From NCBI GenBank assembly GCA_964402715.1, contig CAYODJ010000032.1, positions 1-25,320 of the forward strand: a stretch of 25,320 nt of DNA, written 5' to 3'. Numbering within the stretch: position 1 is the stretch's first letter; the number at the start of each line of letters is the position of its first letter. This document shows positions 1 through 7,625 of the stretch, in pieces. The stretch is from CALXOD01 sp964402715. GTDB taxonomy: Bacteria; Verrucomicrobiota; Lentisphaeria; Victivallales; Victivallaceae. Position numbers and translations under genes: made by a program. The notes under the pieces were generated by a model that made no database searches, had not been told where the DNA came from, and was given only the letters and a program-made list of their open reading frames with translations.

Positions 1-2
1 CG

Positions 3-1388
3 CTCGGCTGGACGGCGGCGTTCTTCGCCGAGGTCGAGCCGTTCCCGGCGGCGGTGCTGATGGAGCGCTTCGGGGCGACCAGACCGCTGAGACCGCTTGA
101 CCCTGCCGCGGCGGACAGCGAAAAGGAACGGAAAAGCCGGGAGTCATGGGCGCGCCGGATCGCGGATTTCCCGGCCGGGGGCGCGGTTCCGAACTTCGGA
201 GATTTTTCACTAATAAAAAAGGGGGATGTGAATGAACCCATCGACCTCCTCGTCGGCGGAACGCCCTGCCAGGATCTCTCAATTGCGGGGAGACGACTGG
301 GATTTGAAGGCCGGCGAAGCGCGCTCGCTCTCGACTTTGCACGGCTGTGCTTTGAGCTTGGAGTCCGCTGGGTTGTGTGGGAAAATGTCCCCGCTGCTCT
401 TTCCAGCCGCCGGGGCGGGGATTTCGCGAGGTTTGTCTCCCTGCTCTGCGGATGGGACGTCCCCGTTCCGGAAAGAGGCTGGCGGAAATGCGGAATCGTC
501 ACGCCCGCCCCCGGATGCTTCGGAGTGGCATGGCGAATACTTGACGCTCAATATACCAGAGTGGAACAATTTCCGAGGGCGATCCCGCAGCGCCGGAGAC
601 GTATCTTCGTTGTCGGATATTCTGGTCAGTGGAAATATCCCGCGAAAGTATTATTTGACGGCGAAATGTTCGGAGGGGATACTCCGCCGCGCCGAACGGC
701 GCGGCAGGGAGCTGCCCCCGGCTCTGAAGACGGCGCTGACCGCGCAGAGCAGAGCGGACTGATGTGCAGGGAGGGCGGATGCGCCCCGCAATGGTGGAAC
801 GGGAGGCAGGTGGCGGACACGCTGACGGTATCAAGCGACCGCCAGCTGATGCCGGACAAGGCGCGTCTTCAATGTGTGGTTGAAAAGCCCGGAACGGATT
901 TCCGCCGCGGCGGAACAACGGCCCCGGAATCCGGCGGGACAATCGGCTTCATCAAGAACGATGCGGGGGGCGTGCAGCAGGGATTCTGGGACGGCATATT
1001 TCCGACCATCCGCAGTCAGGCGACGCCCGCCGTGGCGATTGCGGAAAACGTGATCGGACGGAGCGAAAAGAACGGCGGAAACGGCGTCGGGGCGAAGGAG
1101 GAGGTCGCCTACACGCAGAACTGCACCGGGGTGATGGGGGTGAGCAAGGGCGCGGCCGTCCGGCGGCTGCTTCCGGTCGAGTGCGAGCGGCTGATGGGGT
1201 TTCCGGACAACTGGACGCGGATTCCGTGGACGGGGAAGCCTGCGGAGGAATGCCCGGACGCGCCGCGGTACAAGGCGTGCGGCAACAGCATGTGCGTCAA
1301 CGTGATGGCGTGGCTCGGAGAGCGGATTCAGAAGGCGGAGGAGGAAATCCGCGCCGGACGCGGCGGCTGTTCCGGGGCGCGGGTCTGA
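3..1388 (+). CDS. DNA (cytosine-5) methyltransferase, 5'-truncated by the window edge
   Basis: Transfers a methyl group from S-adenosylmethionine to C5 of cytosine in DNA. The reading frame is open to the window edge; residues upstream of the GTG at 54 (LGWTAAFFAEVEPFPAAVL) match the family's motif II region, so the gene begins outside the window and the GTG is internal. Numbering from the GTG, the catalytic loop GGTPCQ puts the nucleophile at Cys72 (codon 267-269). Further on are the ENV motif (WVVWENV), the QRRRR motif VIII (PRAIPQRRRRIFVVG), motif IX (RRLLPVECERLMGFPDNW) and motif X (KACGNSMCVNVMAWL). About 200 residues lie between VIII and IX and should hold the target recognition domain. 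All core motifs present look intact. It ends 12 bases before the next start, so it belongs to the phage late cluster, where a terminase gene is often found. Likely role: protection of phage DNA from host restriction. The target sequence cannot be read from the protein. Confidence 0.95.
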   Translation, partial: LGWTAAFFAEVEPFPAAVLMERFGATRPLRPLDPAAADSEKERKSRESWARRIADFPAGGAVPNFGDFSLIKKGDVNEPIDLLVGGTPCQDLSIAGRRLGFEGRRSALALDFARLCFELGVRWVVWENVPAALSSRRGGDFARFVSLLCGWDVPVPERGWRKCGIVTPAPGCFGVAWRILDAQYTRVEQFPRAIPQRRRRIFVVGYSGQWKYPAKVLFDGEMFGGDTPPRRTARQGAAPGSEDGADRAEQSGLMCREGGCAPQWWNGRQVADTLTVSSDRQLMPDKARLQCVVEKPGTDFRRGGTTAPESGGTIGFIKNDAGGVQQGFWDGIFPTIRSQATPAVAIAENVIGRSEKNGGNGVGAKEEVAYTQNCTGVMGVSKGAAVRRLLPVECERLMGFPDNWTRIPWTGKPAEECPDAPRYKACGNSMCVNVMAWLGERIQKAEEEIRAGRGGCSGARV

Positions 1389-1400
1389 AAGGGAGGAATC

Positions 1401-1601
1401 ATGTCGGAAGAATCAAAACTTGAGGAGAGCATCCTCCGGAATGCGTCCGGGCCGAAGTCCGCCGAGGTGGACGGGCAGAGGGTCGAGCAGCATTCCCTGG
1501 CGGATCAGATTGCGGCTGACGAATACCTCACGTCGAAAAAGGCGATGAAATCCCGGACGTCCGGCCTGAAGTTCACAAAGATGAGCCATTCAGGGACGTG
1601 A
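1401..1601 (+). CDS. Small conserved phage protein upstream of the portal
   Basis: A 66-residue hydrophilic protein. The ATG at 1401 follows GGGAGG with good spacing. The central VEQHSLADQIAADEYLTSKKA followed by a basic stretch ending GLKFTKM resembles small proteins I recall between terminase and portal genes of lambda-portal siphophages, which fits its place here. Its position is like that of lambda gpW, but I see no clear sequence match to gpW, so the role is open. Its stop codon overlaps the GAGGTG ribosome binding site of the portal gene, so the two are probably translationally coupled. Confidence 0.7.
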   Translation: MSEESKLEESILRNASGPKSAEVDGQRVEQHSLADQIAADEYLTSKKAMKSRTSGLKFTKMSHSGT

Positions 1602-1611
1602 GGTGTTCCTT

Positions 1612-3042
1612 ATGTTTGAAAAGCTGAAAACGATGTTCAAGGTGCGGACGCCGCCGCAGCGGGCGGTACGCGCGAGATTCGACGCGGCGCAGACGACCCG
1701 CGACAACGCGCGCCACTGGGCGGCGGCGGACTTTCTGTCGGCGGACATGGAGTCCTCGCCCGAAGTGCGCAGGACGCTGCGCATGCGTTCGCGCTACGAG
1801 ATTGCGAACAACAGCTACGCCAAAGGGCTGGTTCAGATGCTCGCCAACGACTCCGTCGGAACCGGGCCGCGGCTGCAGGTGCTTTCGGAGGACGAGCCGT
1901 TCAACGACGAGCTGGAGACGGAGTTCGCGCAGTGGGCGGAAAGCGCGCGGCTGGCTCCCAAGCTGAGGCTGATGCGCATTGCGCGATGTCAGGACGGCGA
2001 ATCGTTCGCGGTGATGGCGACGAATCCGGGAATACGGCATGACGTGAAGCTCGACGTGCAGGTCATCGAGGCGGATCGCGTCGCCGGCGAACTGCGCTGG
2101 CTTGAGGACGAGGCGAGCGTCGACGGCGTCACCTACGATCAGTGGGGCAATCCGGCCGACTACCGGGTGCTGAGATACCATCCGGGCGACGTGCAGTTCG
2201 CGCCCGGCAGGGAGGCGGTTCACATTCCGGCGGAGTACATGCTTCACATATTCCGTCCCGACCGTCCCGGACAGCATCGGGGGATTCCGGAGCTCACGGC
2301 GGCTCTGCCTCTGTTCGCCCAGCTCCGGCGCTACAACCTTGCGGTTCTGAGCGCGGCGGAAGCCGCGGCGGATTTCGCCGCGATTCTGTACACGGACGCG
2401 CCGCCCGACGGCGAAACGCAGGATGTGGAACCCATGGACGCAATTTCGCTGGAAAGGAACATGCTGCTTACGGTTCCCGCCGGATGGAAAATGGGGCAGC
2501 TCGACTCGAAGCAGCCGAGCGCCAGCCATGCGGAGTTCGTGAAAATCATCCTCTCGGAAATAGCCCGATGCGCGGTGGCGACATACGGCACGGTCGCCGG
2601 GGACTTCAGCGGTCACAACTACGCCTCCGGCCGGCTGGACAACCAGCTCTACCACAAGAGCATTCTCGTCGACCGCTCGCTGTGGGAGACGGAGGTACTG
2701 AACCGGATATTCGGTCTGTGGTTCCGGGAATACGCGCTCGCCGCGGGACGCATCCGGGAGCGGCGGATTCCGCGTCATGCCTGGTTCTGGGACGGGTTTG
2801 CACATGTCGACCCGACCAAGGAGGCGACCGCCCAGCAGATCAGGCTTGAAAACCACACGACGACGCTTGCGGCGGAATGTGCAAAGGACGGCCGCGACTA
2901 CCTTTCGGTTCTGCGGCAGCGGGCGAAGGAAATCCGATTGATGAAGGAGCTCGGCATACCGGCGGCCTCCGGGCCGGCGGACGGCGGGCGTGAACAGTCC
3001 GAACCGGGGAACGGTTCAGAAAGCGAGGAAGGACAGGAATGA
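1612..3042 (+). CDS. Portal protein, lambda family (Phage_portal_2)
   Basis: Forms the dodecameric ring at the capsid vertex through which DNA is packaged and to which the tail is joined. The product is 476 residues, close to the usual 480-530 of lambda-type portals. The N-terminal part has the family signature of the form NNSYAKGLVQMLANDSVGTGPRL, and FSGHNYASGRLDN in the C-terminal third corresponds to the portal core. I chose the ATG at 1612 because GAGGTG (1600-1605) lies six bases upstream; a GTG at 1603 overlaps that ribosome binding site and is less likely. The C-terminal 25 residues are acidic and Gly/Ser-rich. The stop overlaps the next start as ATGA. Head module context on both sides supports the call. 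Confidence 0.93.
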   Translation: MFEKLKTMFKVRTPPQRAVRARFDAAQTTRDNARHWAAADFLSADMESSPEVRRTLRMRSRYEIANNSYAKGLVQMLANDSVGTGPRLQVLSEDEPFNDELETEFAQWAESARLAPKLRLMRIARCQDGESFAVMATNPGIRHDVKLDVQVIEADRVAGELRWLEDEASVDGVTYDQWGNPADYRVLRYHPGDVQFAPGREAVHIPAEYMLHIFRPDRPGQHRGIPELTAALPLFAQLRRYNLAVLSAAEAAADFAAILYTDAPPDGETQDVEPMDAISLERNMLLTVPAGWKMGQLDSKQPSASHAEFVKIILSEIARCAVATYGTVAGDFSGHNYASGRLDNQLYHKSILVDRSLWETEVLNRIFGLWFREYALAAGRIRERRIPRHAWFWDGFAHVDPTKEATAQQIRLENHTTTLAAECAKDGRDYLSVLRQRAKEIRLMKELGIPAASGPADGGREQSEPGNGSESEEGQE

Positions 3043-5000
3043 GCGAATTCACACTCATCGAGGCGTCCGGAGGGAGGCCGAAGGTCGCCGGGGTCGCCTA
3101 CAGCGGCGGGAAGATGAATCTGCCGGGCTGGAAAAGTCCGGTGGTGGTGGATCTTTCGGGGATGGAGCTTCCGGATGCGGTGCCGCTTCTGGCGAATCAC
3201 GAGAACAAGACCGGGGCGCGGGTGGGCATGGTGTCCGCCAGCGTGAACGGGAACGCGCTGGAAATCTCCGGGGAGATCGTCTCGGACAGCAGCGAGGCCG
3301 GCGACATCGTCGCCCAGAGCCGGAACGGAGCCGACTGGCAGCTCTCCATCGGAGCGGATGTGCGCGAATGCGAGCTGGTGAAGGGGTCGCGCGAGGTCAA
3401 CGGCCAGATGGTCGACGGCCCGTTCTACCATGTGAGGAAGTCCGTGCTCCGGGAGGTGTCGGTGGTCGCGGTCGGCGCGGACGCGGCGACGAAAATGAAG
3501 GTGACCGCCCGGTTTCATTTAACCGGAGTCAGTCAAATCAAGGGGGAAGAGATGAGCGAAGAGACGAGGAATGCGCAGACGGCGGCCGGAGCCGCAGTCA
3601 CGGAAAAGCCGGAGGCCGCGCCGGACATCGCGGCGAAGAGCGAGGCGGAGATCACGGCGGCGGCCGATCTTGCGGCGGCGAATGCGGTGAAGGCCGAGCG
3701 GGAGCGCATCGGAGCGATTCAGGGCGTCTGCAAGGGCGAGTTCCCGGAAATCGAACGCGAGGCGATCAGCGCCGGGTGGACGCCGGAGGCGACCGCGGGA
3801 AAGGTTCTGGAGGCCATCCGCGCCGCGCGTCCCGCCGCGAACGTTCACATCAGCGTGCAGACGCGTCCGGAGGGCGGAGAGATGCGCCGCGCCATCGAGG
3901 CCGCGATGTGTCTCCGCAGCGGCATGAGCGCCGATGTGCTGGAGAAGGACTACGGGGCGCAGACGGTCGAGGCGGGGATGCGCGACATGGACATGCCGCT
4001 GCGCCAGGTGCTCGTCGAGTGCATGAAGCTGGACGGAATCCCCGTTCCGCGCGGCTTTGACAACGAAGTCATCCGGGCGGCTTTCAGCACCGTTTCGCTG
4101 CCCGGAATCCTTTCGAACGTGGCAAACAAAAAGCTGCTCCAAAGCTACGAGGCGCAGCCGGTCATCGCCACGAAGCTGTGTTCGACGGGCGATTTGAACG
4201 ACTTCAAGGAGGCGGAACGCTTCCGTCTGACCGACGTCGGAGACCTCCTGCCCGTTGCGCCGGACGGCGAGATCAAAGAGGGCGGGCTGACCGAGGAGTC
4301 CGCAAAAAATCAGCTGGAGACTTACGGCAAGCGCTTCTGCCTCACGCGGAAGATGGTCATCAACGACGATCTGAACGCCTTCATGAAGGTGCCCGCGGCG
4401 ATGGGCAACCGGGCGGCAAGATTGGTCGATCAGTTGTTTTTCGCGCGTCTGCTCTCCAATCCGAAGCAGGCGGACGGGAAGGACTTGTTCTCCGCCGCGC
4501 ACCGGAATCTGCTGAGCGGAGCCGGGTCGGCGTTAAGTTGCGATGCGCTCAAGAAAGCCATTCAGATTTTCCTCGATCAGACCGATGCGGACGGGCAGCC
4601 GATTTCGATCGAACCCCGTTTCCTGCTCGTTCCGACCGCGCTGAAGCATCTCGCCATCGAGCTGACGCGGGGGGCGACGCTCATCATGAGCGGAACCGAC
4701 AACACTGTCCGTCCGGCGCTGAACGTCATCGCCGACGAGCACCTTCAGGTGGTGTCGAGTCCGTACCTCGCGAACAGTTCCTACGCCGGGAATTCGGAGA
4801 GCGCGTGGTACCTCTTCGGTTCGCCGTCGCAGGTGGACACTTTCGAACTGGGCTTCCTCAAGGGGCGCCGCACGCCGACGGTCGAACGCGGCGAGACGGA
4901 TTTCACGACTTTGGGGCTCTGGTTCAGAGTCTACTTCGACCTGGGCGTCCGCGAACAGGACTACCGCGGCATGATCAAGTCCAACGGCAAGGCCGACTGA
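3039..5000 (+). CDS. Prohead protease / major capsid protein fusion
   Basis: A 653-residue polyprotein-like gene combining capsid maturation protease, scaffold and shell protein. Residues 1-165 look like an S78/HK97-type prohead protease: a His in LLANHENKTGARVG, a Ser region in GADWQLSIGADV, and the strand LREVSVVAVGADAAT that ends the fold. Residues about 172-280 are Ala/Glu-rich and charged, as expected for a scaffold or delta domain. Residues about 300-653 are the major capsid domain, with stretches such as NQLETYGKRFCLTRKMVINDD and LVDQLFFARLLSNP that resemble Mu gpT-like and protease-fused capsid proteins. The start overlaps the portal stop (ATGA) behind an AGGA-type site. An in-frame ATG at 3552 with its own strong ribosome binding site could produce the scaffold-capsid part alone. 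No separate capsid gene exists in the window, so this one supplies the shell. Confidence 0.9.
   Translation: MSEFTLIEASGGRPKVAGVAYSGGKMNLPGWKSPVVVDLSGMELPDAVPLLANHENKTGARVGMVSASVNGNALEISGEIVSDSSEAGDIVAQSRNGADWQLSIGADVRECELVKGSREVNGQMVDGPFYHVRKSVLREVSVVAVGADAATKMKVTARFHLTGVSQIKGEEMSEETRNAQTAAGAAVTEKPEAAPDIAAKSEAEITAAADLAAANAVKAERERIGAIQGVCKGEFPEIEREAISAGWTPEATAGKVLEAIRAARPAANVHISVQTRPEGGEMRRAIEAAMCLRSGMSADVLEKDYGAQTVEAGMRDMDMPLRQVLVECMKLDGIPVPRGFDNEVIRAAFSTVSLPGILSNVANKKLLQSYEAQPVIATKLCSTGDLNDFKEAERFRLTDVGDLLPVAPDGEIKEGGLTEESAKNQLETYGKRFCLTRKMVINDDLNAFMKVPAAMGNRAARLVDQLFFARLLSNPKQADGKDLFSAAHRNLLSGAGSALSCDALKKAIQIFLDQTDADGQPISIEPRFLLVPTALKHLAIELTRGATLIMSGTDNTVRPALNVIADEHLQVVSSPYLANSSYAGNSESAWYLFGSPSQVDTFELGFLKGRRTPTVERGETDFTTLGLWFRVYFDLGVREQDYRGMIKSNGKAD
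3541..3554 (+). promoter_or_regulatory. Internal ribosome binding site and in-frame ATG in the protease-capsid gene
   Basis: AGGGGGAAGAG ends directly before an ATG at 3552 that is in frame with the gene starting at 3039 and would begin at its residue 172 (MSEETRNAQ). This is exactly the boundary between the protease domain and the scaffold-like region. The arrangement is formally the same as lambda C/Nu3, where a nested in-frame start yields a protein lacking the protease. The spacing is usable and the purine run is the strongest inside this gene. Its use in vivo is inferred. Confidence 0.6.
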
Positions 5001-5010
5001 CCAGTCAGTC

Positions 5011-5037
5011 CGCCGGGCGGGGCGAATCCGCCCGGCG
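5011..5037 (+). other. Strong GC hairpin between capsid and decoration genes
   Basis: CGCCGGGCGG (5011-5020) and CCGCCCGGCG (5028-5037) form a perfect 10-bp stem around a 7-base loop GGCGAAT. It sits 10 bases after the capsid stop and about 28 bases before the next start. No T-run follows, so it is unlikely to stop transcription fully. It could shield the 3' end of the capsid message or act as a partial attenuator. Confidence 0.6.
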
Positions 5038-5065
5038 CAACCTCAAAAAGCGGGAGAAAACTGAA

Positions 5066-5596
5066 ATGATTGCAAAATTTGTGCAGAGTTCCCAGGTGAT
5101 TGACTACACCCCGGCCGAAGCGGTCGCGGCGGGCGACGTCGTGGTTCTCGGAGACCTCATTGGAATCGCCAGTCTGGACATTGCGGCGAACACGCTCGGC
5201 GCGCTCGCCCTGACCGGATGCTACGACGTCGCCAAGGCGAGCGGGGAGATTGCCGCCGGCGCAGCGGTCTACTGGGACGCCGGGGAGAAAAAGGCGACCG
5301 CGACCGCCGACGAAAAACAGTACCTTGGGAAGGCGGCGGCGAAGGCCGAAACCGACGGAGCGACCGTGCGGGTGCTGCTCAATGCGCCGGTCTGCACCGC
5401 TCCGGCCGAAAAGGAGAGCAAGCCCGCCGCGGCGGAGGCGATTCCCGACCTCACCGACAGTTCCGGAGGCACGGCGAACGATACGATTGCGGCGATCACG
5501 GACGAACCGACCAAGAACGCCGTTGCTTCGATTGCGAAAAAGCTGAACGCCGTTCTCGCCGCTCTCCGCACGGCGGAAATCGTCAAGGCCGGCTGA
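5066..5596 (+). CDS. DUF2190-like capsid decoration / head fibre protein
   Basis: The product is 176 residues. Residues 1-112 resemble DUF2190 proteins, compact beta-rich capsid cement or decoration proteins encoded just after the capsid gene: VIDYTPAEAVAAGDVVVLGDLIGIA at the start, a Gly/Ala-rich centre with VYWDAGEKKATAT, and a final strand VRVLLNA. A Pro/Ala/Lys-rich linker (about 113-127) leads to a C-terminal segment, DLTDSSGGTANDTIAAI followed by a helix NAVASIAKKLNAVLAALR, similar to the tail of head-fibre proteins in other phages. The ATG at 5066 has GGGAG upstream, and its stop overlaps the next start (TGATG). It probably binds the outer capsid surface; the C-terminal extension may project as a short spike. 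Confidence 0.75.
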   Translation: MIAKFVQSSQVIDYTPAEAVAAGDVVVLGDLIGIASLDIAANTLGALALTGCYDVAKASGEIAAGAAVYWDAGEKKATATADEKQYLGKAAAKAETDGATVRVLLNAPVCTAPAEKESKPAAAEAIPDLTDSSGGTANDTIAAITDEPTKNAVASIAKKLNAVLAALRTAEIVKAG

Positions 5597-5985
5597 TGGG
5601 TCTTCTGGAGGACGGCGCGGGCTGGCTGGAATCGCAGCGGCGCAGTCTGCTCACCGTTCCGGCGGTCTACTGCCGCCGGAACGGCGGGCGGGTCGGGGTG
5701 AACGCCACGCTCGGCCGGACAGTGTTCCGCACGGAGAATGAATACGGCGCCGCCGTCCGCACGGAAACCCGCGACTTCCTGATTGCCGCCGGGGAACTGC
5801 CGGAGGAACCCGAACGCGGCGATGTGATTCTGCATGCCGGAACCCGGTATGAAGTGCTCGCGCCCGGCGCCGAACCCGTCTGGCGCTGGTCGGGAACCGG
5901 GCGCATCCTGCGGAGGATTCACACAAAGGAGACTGGAAAAGGCAATGAGCTGCAAACCGATTATAATCCCGTTTCACGGGAATGA
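5596..5985 (+). CDS. Head-tail joining protein with an atypical C-terminus
   Basis: A 129-residue protein. The pattern TVFRTENEYGAAVRTETRDFLIAA, then a RGDVILHAGTRYEVLAPGAEPVWRWSG segment, then RRIHTKE is characteristic of small head-tail connector proteins found after the decoration gene in lambda-portal phages. It would join the portal ring to the tail. The start overlaps the preceding stop as TGATG. The last 14 residues (GNELQTDYNPVSRE) are encoded inside the next gene, giving a 41-base overlap much longer than other junctions here. From memory of related proteins, they usually end near the IHTKE segment, so the tail may be accidental coding produced when the next gene arrived. Confidence 0.7.
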   Translation: MGLLEDGAGWLESQRRSLLTVPAVYCRRNGGRVGVNATLGRTVFRTENEYGAAVRTETRDFLIAAGELPEEPERGDVILHAGTRYEVLAPGAEPVWRWSGTGRILRRIHTKETGKGNELQTDYNPVSRE

Positions 5986-6580
5986 GATTCCCGCCGTCGA
6001 GAAAGACGGCAGAATGTATGTGGTGATGAAACCCATCGTCACCGCGCTGGAACTTGAGTGGAACAAGCAGCTTGAACTGATCAAGCGCGACACGGTGCTC
6101 GCCGAAGGTATGACTACATTGGGCATACCTTCGGCGGGCGGCGTCCAGAACACCGTCTGTCTCCAGCTGGAATTCCTGAACGGCTGGCTGTTCAAGGTTC
6201 CGGCCCGCCGCTACCGCGGCGAACGCCGGAAGACCATCGAACTCTACCAGCGCGAGTGCTACCGCGCGCTCTACGACTACTGGCGGAACGGCGTCGCGGT
6301 CAATCTTCGCCGGGAGGAGCAGCAGGAGACAATGGCCGGCCTCATGAAACTGGTCTGCGACCGCCTGGACGAGAACACGAAAGCGGTCGCGGAGGCGGCG
6401 CGGAAGATTGTGTTTCTGAAAAACTTTCAGCCGCTCGGAAAGCCGGGGGACGTCTCGGAGTTCACCGGCCGCCCGAAAGACCGCTATGTCCGGGGATACT
6501 ACACCAGCAACCGGCGCGCGAAGCACTTCACCCGGCTGATGCCGGCGCCCGATCTGCCGTGGGACGGGTGCAATGCCTGA
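5945..6580 (+). CDS. P22 antirepressor N-terminal (P22_AR_N) domain protein
   Basis: The product is 211 residues. Residues about 5-120 match the P22_AR_N pattern: a small sheet IIIPFHGNEIPAVEKDGRMYVVMKPI, then IVTALELEWNKQLELIKRD, then LQLEFLNGWLFKVPA and IELYQRECYRALYDYW. The C-terminal part is a charged helix followed by a basic segment (GRPKDRYVRGYYTSNRRAKHF) and is not the classical KilAC domain. Proteins with this domain typically counteract a phage repressor, and related ones appear in virions or act as regulators. The ATG at 5945 follows AAAGGAG-type purines. Its location between two connector genes is unusual, since antirepressors normally lie in immunity or early regions. A perfect 12-bp inverted repeat lies inside the coding sequence. 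Function in the late operon is unknown. Confidence 0.8.
   Translation: MSCKPIIIPFHGNEIPAVEKDGRMYVVMKPIVTALELEWNKQLELIKRDTVLAEGMTTLGIPSAGGVQNTVCLQLEFLNGWLFKVPARRYRGERRKTIELYQRECYRALYDYWRNGVAVNLRREEQQETMAGLMKLVCDRLDENTKAVAEAARKIVFLKNFQPLGKPGDVSEFTGRPKDRYVRGYYTSNRRAKHFTRLMPAPDLPWDGCNA
6101..6135 (+). repeat. Perfect 12-bp inverted repeat inside the antirepressor-like gene
   Basis: GCCGAAGGTATG (6101-6112) is the exact reverse complement of CATACCTTCGGC (6124-6135), separated by 11 bases. The arms include an AT-containing core in an otherwise GC-rich gene, and they are spaced about two helical turns centre to centre. It could be an mRNA hairpin or a dimeric repressor operator. I found no second obvious copy in the window. 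Confidence 0.7.
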
Positions 6581-6590
6581 AGAGGAAGTC

Positions 6591-7037
6591 ATGACCGACC
6601 TGCTGAAAATCGCCCGCGCGGTCACCGGGGAGCTCCGGAAATACAACGCGGAGCTGCTCTATTTCCCGGAGTTCAGTCTGCGCGACCTCGACGCGATGCG
6701 CATCGTGGTCGTCCCCGCCGGAATCGAGTACAGGGATTCCTGCCGCGGCACGCACGAGGAACTGCTGAAGGTGCAAATCGGCATTCTGAAACGGTGCGGC
6801 GAGGACGGGCTGGACGCGATGCTTCAGTTCGCCGAGGAACTGGGGCGCGGCTTTTTCCACAGCGTCGCGGCTGGCGCGGTCTGCACCGCGGTCTCCTTCA
6901 ATCCGCTCTACTCTCCCGACCACCTCCGCGAACGCGGCCAGTTCACCAGCGTGATTGAGCTGACGTTCAAGGGTTTTGCCACGGGCGCCCTGGAGAAGTA
7001 CAAAATGCTGTCCGTCAGGGCATCCAGCGGCCGCTGA
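6591..7037 (+). CDS. Tail terminator / neck-like protein
   Basis: A 148-residue protein with the layout of small connector proteins encoded just before the gp10-like gene in many siphophages. Features are YFPEFSLRDLDAMRIVVVPAG, then a segment of alternating strands (LLKVQIGILKR), then a long helix (LDAMLQFAEELGRGFF), ending in SPDHLRERGQFTSVIELTF. This strand-helix-strand order and the C-terminal FTSVIELTF strand recall tail terminators of the lambda gpU kind, which close the tail tube at its head-proximal end. I use the ATG at 6591 because AAGAGGAAG lies just upstream; an ATG at 6573 lacks a good site. Assignment as terminator is from position and pattern, not a catalytic motif. Confidence 0.6.
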   Translation: MTDLLKIARAVTGELRKYNAELLYFPEFSLRDLDAMRIVVVPAGIEYRDSCRGTHEELLKVQIGILKRCGEDGLDAMLQFAEELGRGFFHSVAAGAVCTAVSFNPLYSPDHLRERGQFTSVIELTFKGFATGALEKYKMLSVRASSGR

Positions 7038-7221
7038 GCCGCCAGTCCGGGCGGGCGCAGTCCGCGGCCGCCTGTTTCATCCATCGCTTTCAGGTTCCTC
7101 CCCGGTCGGAAGCCGGGCGGGGAGCCTGTTTCATTCCTGCTTCAAGGCGCCTCCCTGTCTGCCGCAACCATCCCGCGTGCGCCGCCGCCGCTGCGCCCGC
7201 AAACCGAGGAGAACGAACCAT
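7038..7221 (+). promoter_or_regulatory. 184-base gap with a duplicated GC-hairpin leader
   Basis: This is the longest gap inside the structural genes. The 11-mer GCCTGTTTCAT occurs at 7070-7080 and 7124-7134, a 54-base period, and the sequence after each copy is also similar (C-T-T-rich, then CCTCCC). Before the second copy, CTCCCC and GGGGAG can pair around a GC-rich loop. It looks like two imperfect tandem copies of a leader or spacer element, possibly controlling the following gene. No T-run and no clear sigma70 promoter were seen. Confidence 0.45.
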
Positions 7222-7608
7222 GTGAAAACCAAAATTGAATTCGACGCGCGCATGCTGGTCATGGCGGTCGGACGCGGAAACCTGAACGCGCTGAAATCCG
7301 CCGGAGCGTACATCCGGGCGGCGGCGCGGCATTCGGTGAGCCAGTCGCCGAAAGCCTCCGCGCCGGGATCGCCGCCGCACACGCGGCGCGGCCTCCTCAA
7401 GCGCTCGCTCCTGTTCGGCGTGGAGCGGAAGCGGCAGTCGGTGGTGGTCGGCCCGGCGGAATCGCTGATCGGCACGTCGATGACCGCACACGAATTCGGC
7501 GGCGTCTACCGCAGACGGCGCTATCCCAGGCGTCCGCTGATGGGCCCGACCCTTTCACGGACGGCGCGGCAGCTGCCGAAACTGTGGGAAAACAGTGTGA
7601 AACCATAA
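7222..7608 (+). CDS. HK97 gp10-like tail completion protein
   Basis: The product is 128 residues and basic. The order of elements, an N-terminal helix NLNALKSAGAYIRAAARHSV, then SAPGSPPHTRRGLLKRSLLFGV, then a strand VVVGPAES, then AHEFGGVY and RPLMGPTLSRTARQLPKLW, is that of HK97 gp10-like or tail completion proteins, which sit at the head-tail interface. The coding frame starts at GTG 7222, embedded in ATGTGA: the ATG at 7220 is better spaced from GAGGAG (7206-7211) but is followed at once by a stop. Either the GTG is used, or a base is missing here (ATGGTGAAA would restore a normal start). An ATG at 7252 would remove ten residues and has no good ribosome binding site. Confidence 0.75.
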   Translation: MKTKIEFDARMLVMAVGRGNLNALKSAGAYIRAAARHSVSQSPKASAPGSPPHTRRGLLKRSLLFGVERKRQSVVVGPAESLIGTSMTAHEFGGVYRRRRYPRRPLMGPTLSRTARQLPKLWENSVKP

Positions 7609-7625
7609 ACCATAGGGGAATAAGA

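Noticed and set aside
1573..2856. Long reverse-strand open frame opposite the portal gene
   Set aside because: Arg/Pro/His-rich shadow of GC-rich coding sequence with no ribosome binding site; the forward frame is a clear portal.
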